64,000 nt of DNA, taken from Mycobacterium sp. IS-3022. GTDB taxonomy: Bacteria > Actinomycetota > Actinomycetes > Mycobacteriales > Mycobacteriaceae. Each line of letters begins with the position of its first letter. The stretch's first letter is position 1. The notes below the pieces were generated by a model. It was not told where the DNA came from, ran no database searches, and saw only the letters and a program-made list of their open reading frames with translations. The DNA is taken from the NCBI RefSeq assembly GCF_001500065.1, contig NZ_LQIN01000049.1:124001-188000 (forward strand), written 5' to 3'. Shown one piece after another: positions 59,921 through 64,000 of the stretch. The position numbers and the translations under genes are program-made.

Positions 59921-61155
59921 TTGCGCCCGAACCCGAACAGCCGCTGTGCGACCCGCCGGATCTGAATCTCCTCGGCGCCCTCGGTGATCCGATAGCGGCG
60001 GTGGTGGCGGTAGATGTGCTCGAACGGCTCGTGGCGGCTGTAGCCGACCCCGCCGAACACTTGCATCGCGCGGTCGGCGGCCTCACACACCAACCGGTTG
60101 GCGCGGTAGTTGGCCATCGACACCTTGTCCGAGACCTCCATGTGGTGGTTGCGGTCCAATTCGGTGGCCGCGTAATACACCAGCAGCCGGACCATCTGCG
60201 CCTCGGTCTGCAACTCGACCAGGGGCCACTGAACGGCCTGGTTCACCGCCAGCGGCTTGCCGAAGACGCTGCGCTCTCCTGCGTATGCGACCGCGCGGTC
60301 GATGCAGTACTGCGCCGCGCCGAGGCTGCTGGCGGCCTGGCGGATCCTGTTCTCGTGCAAGAAGGTCTGGCCGACCTCGAGTCCGCGGTCGATTTCGCCG
60401 AGCACCGCCTCTGCAGGCACCCGGACATCCGTCAACTCCACCTCGCCGTGATCGGTCGGCATGTTGAACGTCCACCAGTAGTACGGCACGGTGAAACCCG
60501 GGGCGTCGGTGGGCACGAGGAACGCGGTGATGCCGCGGGCCTGCCCGGGTTCGCCCGAAGTGCGGGCGAAGACCAAGTCGTGAGTGGCGCGGTGCACGCC
60601 GGTGTTGAACCGCTTGGCGCCGTTGATGACCCAGTCGTCACCGTCACGAACGGCGACCGTCTCCAGCCAGGTGGCGTCCGAACCGTGGTTGGGTTCTGTG
60701 AGGCCGAAGGCCATCGACCGGTCGCCGGTGATCAGCGCCTCGGTCCACTCGGCCTTCTGCGTGTCGGTGCCGAACCGGTCCATCATGATGACCTGCGGGA
60801 AATTCCCGACGATCGACGACTCGTCCTGCAGATCGTTGTGTAGTCCGAGACCCTTGTGCGCCAGATGTTCCCGGATGACCGCCATGTCGATGTTGCTGCC
60901 GTCGCGGCCTCCGAACTGTGACGGCAGACCGTAGCGCAGCCACCCCGCCTTGTCTGCGCGTCGACGCATCTCGCCGAGCAGGTCCTCCCACTCCCGCCGC
61001 GGGATGCCGCCGTTGTCCCAGTCGGTGCGGGCGTGTTCGCGGCGCTTGTCGAAATATTGAATGTGGTCGCGTTCGAGCGGTTTGATCTCGGCCTCGATGA
61101 ACGCGTCCATCTCGGCGAGCAGTTCCGGCAGATGGTCGGGCAGAGCGAAATCCAC
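59917..61155 (-). CDS. Acyl-CoA dehydrogenase family protein
   Basis: A 412-residue flavoenzyme. MAFGLTEPNHGSDATW binds FAD and substrate, and QVFGGVGYSRHEPFEHIYRHH lies near the C-terminus. RITEGAEEIQIRRVAQRLF is the terminal segment. The sequence resembles the ACAD10/11-like and long-chain branch. It probably oxidises an unusual acyl-CoA together with the phosphotransferase partner. The ATG at 61155 is preceded by GAAAGGAAT. A long hairpin lies upstream. Confidence 0.85.
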   Translation of the reverse strand: MDFALPDHLPELLAEMDAFIEAEIKPLERDHIQYFDKRREHARTDWDNGGIPRREWEDLLGEMRRRADKAGWLRYGLPSQFGGRDGSNIDMAVIREHLAHKGLGLHNDLQDESSIVGNFPQVIMMDRFGTDTQKAEWTEALITGDRSMAFGLTEPNHGSDATWLETVAVRDGDDWVINGAKRFNTGVHRATHDLVFARTSGEPGQARGITAFLVPTDAPGFTVPYYWWTFNMPTDHGEVELTDVRVPAEAVLGEIDRGLEVGQTFLHENRIRQAASSLGAAQYCIDRAVAYAGERSVFGKPLAVNQAVQWPLVELQTEAQMVRLLVYYAATELDRNHHMEVSDKVSMANYRANRLVCEAADRAMQVFGGVGYSRHEPFEHIYRHHRRYRITEGAEEIQIRRVAQRLFGFGRK

Positions 61156-61175
61156 AGTGATTCCTTTCAGACTTT

Positions 61176-61239
61176 CGCCGAGTGCACGGTTGTTGACGTG
61201 TCTACTCGCGCTTTGTGTACAGCAACCGTGCGCTCGGCG
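61176..61239 (-). terminator. 19-bp hairpin between the TetR and acyl-CoA dehydrogenase genes
   Basis: The arms, 61176-61194 and 61221-61239, pair through CGCCGAG/CTCGGCG and CACGGTTG/CAACCGTG with two wobbles; the loop is 26 bases. It lies 8 bases after the minus-strand TetR stop (61248) and 20 bases before the dehydrogenase ATG. Probably it ends the upstream transcript. Confidence 0.6.
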
Positions 61240-61247
61240 GGGGAGGA

Positions 61248-61859
61248 CTAGAACCCATACAGCGTCTTCTTCCAGATCGTCGACAGCGTCGCCACAGCGT
61301 CCTCGTCGGTGATCTCGACCCCGAGCCCCGAGGTTCCGACGAAGACCGTGGTGAAGTTCTCGAACAGCAGCGCGATCGCCGCCGCGGTGTGTTCGGGGTT
61401 GAGCTCGGCGGCGTAGCCCTGGTCCTGCGCCCGGCGCACCGAGGCGGCGACGATGTCCATCCCGAAGCGACGGAACTCGTTCTGCACGGCGGCGAATCGA
61501 GGTTGGGTAGCCGCGAGTTGCGCGACGGCGATCATGATGCCGATGTTCTGTTTGAACATGTTCCAGTAGCCGGTGACCACAGCGCGGAAGAACGCGTCGT
61601 CGTCCGGCGACTCCGGCAGCTCGAGGCTGGACCCGGACGGCGCCACCATATCGTGCAGGAACGACTCCGCCAGCGCCGCGAGCAGGTCCTCCTTGTCGGC
61701 GAAGTAGCGGTAGAACGCCGCCGGCGACTTACCGGCCGCCGATGTGATGTCGCTGAGCGTCGTACCGTGAAATCCGCGTTCGGCGAACAGCTTCCGCGCC
61801 GCCTGCTCGATCGCTTCCCGAGTCTGGCGGCCCTTGGCGCTGAGCGTCTCGGCGGGCAA
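61248..61859 (-). CDS. TetR-family regulator of the acyl-CoA cluster
   Basis: A protein of about 203 residues. The helix-turn-helix segment is TTLSDITSAAGKSPAAFYRYF, preceded by KGRQTREAIEQAARKLFAERGF. The C-terminal part (ATLSTIWKKTLYGF) is a ligand-binding helix bundle. There is no ATG or GTG at the expected place. I used TTG 61859, 1 base after the HMG-CoA-lyase-like stop, but this start is uncertain. It lies between two catabolic gene groups on the same strand. Confidence 0.78.
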   Translation of the reverse strand: MPAETLSAKGRQTREAIEQAARKLFAERGFHGTTLSDITSAAGKSPAAFYRYFADKEDLLAALAESFLHDMVAPSGSSLELPESPDDDAFFRAVVTGYWNMFKQNIGIMIAVAQLAATQPRFAAVQNEFRRFGMDIVAASVRRAQDQGYAAELNPEHTAAAIALLFENFTTVFVGTSGLGVEITDEDAVATLSTIWKKTLYGF

Positions 61860-61860
61860 C

Positions 61861-62772
61861 TCAATCGCCGAGAATCCGGTCGCCCGCGCGTAGCAGTGAG
61901 CTGGGTAGCTCGTGGCCGACGAGGCGCTGCGCCACGGCGGCCGCATCGATCGCCGCGGCCAGATCGACGTCCACGTGAACTCCGCTGTCGCGCAACAGGT
62001 ACACGAGGTCTTCGGTGGCGATGTTGCCGCTCGCCCCCGGCGCGAACGGGCAGCCGCCGAGGCCGCCCACCGAGGCGTCCAGCCGGGTGACGCCGGCCTC
62101 GACCGCGGCGTATGCGCTGGCCAACCCGGCGCCGCGGGTGTTGTGGAAGTGCGCCCCCAGCGGGACGTCACCGATCAGCGGGCGCAGTGCCTCGACAGTG
62201 TCGGTGACCCGTCGAGGGGTGGTGGTGCCGATCGTGTCGGCGATCGCCAATCGGTCGACCTCGCTCGCCAGCGCGGTGGTGATCACGTCGACCACCCGCT
62301 GATGTGGCGTCGGGCCGTCGAACGGGCAGTCCCACGCGGTCGCGACGATCACCTCGACGGTGGCGCCGCTGTCGTGTGCGATCGCGGTGATCTCACCGAT
62401 CAGCGCGGTGGACTCGGCCGAGGAGCGGCCCACGTTGGCGCGGCTGTGGCCGTCGGCGGCCGACACCACGTACTCGATCGACGACAATCCCGCAGCGATC
62501 GCACGTTTGGCGCCGTTCGGGCTGGCCACCAGCGCGGAGAAGTCGATGCCGTGGGAATCGCGGAACTGCTGCAGGTGCGACGCCAGTTCGGCGGCATCGG
62601 CCAGCGCCGGCACCTTCGAGGGCGAGACGAACGCCGTCGCCTCCATCTCGCGCACTCCGGTCGCAGCCACGGCGGCGAGCAGTTCGAGCTTGGCCGACAA
62701 CGGAATCGGCTCCTCGATCTGCAGGCCGTCGCGCAGCGAGACGTCGCGGATGTCGACATGATCGGGAATCAC
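61861..62772 (-). CDS. HMG-CoA-lyase-like enzyme (DRE-TIM metallolyase)
   Basis: A 303-residue TIM-barrel protein. DVSLRDGLQIEE holds the catalytic Arg and metal-binding Asp, GAHFHNTRGAG the metal-ligand histidines and GLGGCPFAPGASGN the catalytic Cys loop. These are the signatures of hydroxymethylglutaryl-CoA lyase, which gives acetyl-CoA and acetoacetate in leucine-type catabolism. The GTG start at 62772 overlaps the CoA-transferase stop (GTGA). With its neighbours it suggests degradation of a branched or hydroxylated acyl-CoA. Confidence 0.88.
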   Translation of the reverse strand: MIPDHVDIRDVSLRDGLQIEEPIPLSAKLELLAAVAATGVREMEATAFVSPSKVPALADAAELASHLQQFRDSHGIDFSALVASPNGAKRAIAAGLSSIEYVVSAADGHSRANVGRSSAESTALIGEITAIAHDSGATVEVIVATAWDCPFDGPTPHQRVVDVITTALASEVDRLAIADTIGTTTPRRVTDTVEALRPLIGDVPLGAHFHNTRGAGLASAYAAVEAGVTRLDASVGGLGGCPFAPGASGNIATEDLVYLLRDSGVHVDVDLAAAIDAAAVAQRLVGHELPSSLLRAGDRILGD

Positions 62773-63974
62773 AGCACTCCCTTCGCCCGCAGCTCGTCGA
62801 GTTCGGCGTCGCTCTTGCCCAACAGGCCGCGGTAGATCTCGTCGTTGTGCTGCCCGGGCCGCGACGATCCGGCGAACCGGATGGTGCCCGGCGTTTCCGA
62901 CAGTACCGGTACGACGCCGGGACCCTTGACATTGCGGCCGATCCGCTCGTCGAAGTGATCGGCGATCATCCCGCGCGACGTGAACTGCGGGTCGGAGACG
63001 ACTTCGGCGACCGTGTTGATCGGTCCGGCGATCACGCCTGCGGCGCTGAGCGTTTCGATGATCTCGGCGGGCTCGCGGTCGGCGGCCCAGTCGCCGATGA
63101 TCTTGTCCAGCTCGTCCTGGTTACGGCCGCGGGCCACATGGTTGGCGAACCTGTCGTCGGTGGCCAGCTCGGGTCGACCCATCGCGTCGCACAACCGCCG
63201 GAAGACGGTGTCCTGGTTGGCCGCGATCACCACCCAACTGCCGTCGGCGCTGCGGTAGATGTTCGACGGCGCGATGCCCTCCAGCCGAGTGCCCGACGGG
63301 CCGCGCACCACACCGCCGACGTCATAGTCGGGGATGGTGGACTCCTGCACGGCCAAACAGGATTCGGTCAGTGCCGCGTCGACGACCTGACCCTCGCCGG
63401 TGACCGACCGGCGGTAGAGCGCGGCCAATGCGCCCTGGGCGGCGAACATGCCCGCCAGGCTGTCGCCCAGCGAGAGCGCCAGCCGCGGCGGCGGGCCGCC
63501 GGGGAAGCCGTTCATGTGGCGCAGGCCGCTGGCCGCCTCGGCAACCGACGCATAGCCCGCCTTGTGTGCCTCCGGGCCGGTCTGCCCGTAGCCGGAGACG
63601 CGAACCAGGATGATGCCGCGGTTGTGTTCGCGCAGCACGTCATAGCCGAGGTTCCACTTCTCGAGCGTGCCGGGCCGGAAGTTCTCCACGATGATGTCGG
63701 AGCGCTCGACCAGGTCGAGGAACAGGGCCCGGCCCGCATCCGTCCGCAGGTTCAGCGTCACCGCTTTCTTGTTGCGGGCGTGCACGGTCCAGAAGAAGTG
63801 GTGCCCGTCGAGTTCGGCCTGACCCCAGGTGCGCAGCGGGTCCGGCGCGCCGGGCGGCTCGACCTTGACCACCTCGGCGCCCATGTCGCCGAGCAGGCGC
63901 CCGGCGAACGGCCCGGAGATCAGCGTGCCGACCTCGATTACGCGGATGCCGTCCAGCGGACCGGAGACCGTCAT
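62769..63974 (-). CDS. CaiB/BaiF-family (class III) CoA-transferase
   Basis: A 401-residue class III CoA-transferase. The N-terminus GPFAGRLLGDMGAEVVKVEPP and IIVENFRPGTLEKWN are hallmarks. The catalytic Asp is Asp171 in LSLGDSLAG. It moves CoA between organic acids such as succinate and the substrate acid. ATG 63974 overlaps the stop of the upstream gene (ATGA). It lies first in the visible part of an operon with the HMG-CoA-lyase-like gene. Confidence 0.88.
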   Translation of the reverse strand: MTVSGPLDGIRVIEVGTLISGPFAGRLLGDMGAEVVKVEPPGAPDPLRTWGQAELDGHHFFWTVHARNKKAVTLNLRTDAGRALFLDLVERSDIIVENFRPGTLEKWNLGYDVLREHNRGIILVRVSGYGQTGPEAHKAGYASVAEAASGLRHMNGFPGGPPPRLALSLGDSLAGMFAAQGALAALYRRSVTGEGQVVDAALTESCLAVQESTIPDYDVGGVVRGPSGTRLEGIAPSNIYRSADGSWVVIAANQDTVFRRLCDAMGRPELATDDRFANHVARGRNQDELDKIIGDWAADREPAEIIETLSAAGVIAGPINTVAEVVSDPQFTSRGMIADHFDERIGRNVKGPGVVPVLSETPGTIRFAGSSRPGQHNDEIYRGLLGKSDAELDELRAKGVL

Positions 63975-64000
63975 AGCGAGAAGCCGTGCCTGTGCAGCCA
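63971..64000 (-). CDS. C-terminal end of an upstream gene (partial)
   Basis: On the minus strand a reading frame enters at the window edge and ends WLHRHGFSL-stop, with TGA at 63971-63973 overlapping the CoA-transferase ATG. Only nine residues are visible, too few to identify it. The overlap makes a co-transcribed acyl-CoA metabolism gene likely. Confidence 0.5.
   Translation of the reverse strand, partial: WLHRHGFSL

Noticed and set aside
1..64000. CRISPR arrays, rRNA genes, prophage or plasmid functions
   Set aside because: No regularly spaced direct repeats, no ribosomal RNA sequence and no phage structural or replication genes were seen.

Overview
This window is a high-GC stretch of a mycobacterial chromosome, most likely an environmental or rapidly growing species (Mycolicibacterium type). 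Two lines support this. The left third follows, gene for gene, the neighbourhood known in M. tuberculosis as Rv3206c to Rv3193c: moeZ, a kinase-like gene, an alkyltransferase-like gene, lipV, adnA-adnB, a potassium channel, nudC, mycoredoxin, uvrD2, whiB7, an ABC1 kinase-like gene, a cyclodehydratase-like gene, a metalloprotease, a Lon-like protease and a UPF0182 protein. The right part carries counterparts of Rv3171c-Rv3167c and a complete 14-gene nuo operon. The correspondences are from memory of those families; no search was run.

Layout. Positions 1-8570 hold the end of moeZ, small housekeeping genes and the adnA-adnB double-strand-break resection motor-nuclease. Positions 8571-10750 are a mobile-element scar: a decayed IS5-type transposase abutted by an intact lone tnpB. 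Positions 10760-16540 carry a DoxX-like protein, a K+ channel, nudC, mycoredoxin, uvrD2 and whiB7 with a full regulatory leader. Positions 16559-24603 hold the ABC1 / cyclodehydratase-like / metalloprotease / Lon-like / UPF0182 group. A tRNA for initiator Met lies at 24754-24830.

Positions 24988-40816 are an accessory metabolic region: an mbtM-type acyl-AMP ligase, a SodC lipoprotein with a long Thr/Pro tail, hydrolases, oxidoreductases, a Baeyer-Villiger-type monooxygenase, a monoamine oxidase, phosphotransferase-like genes and two TetR regulators. Positions 40813-56357 (minus strand, nuoA to nuoN) encode the proton-pumping NADH dehydrogenase; most of its genes overlap by 1-10 bases. The only large gap, nuoF to nuoG, contains a 21-bp hairpin. 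Positions 56524-64000 hold an atypical response regulator, YceI and SnoaL-like proteins, a methyltransferase, and an acyl-CoA catabolism cluster: acyl-CoA dehydrogenase, phosphotransferase, DUF6285-like protein, HMG-CoA-lyase-like protein, CaiB/BaiF CoA-transferase and TetR.

The most notable signals are regulatory. (1) The whiB7 leader has a WhiB7-type promoter, a 64-codon uORF that is over one third alanine, and an intrinsic terminator, which fits attenuation by alanine supply. (2) adnA and uvrD2 share a RecA-independent DNA-damage-type promoter placed for leaderless transcription. (3) A set of long intergenic hairpins marks gene ends, several with a shared core. (4) An orphan RiPP-cyclodehydratase-like protein sits beside two protease genes.
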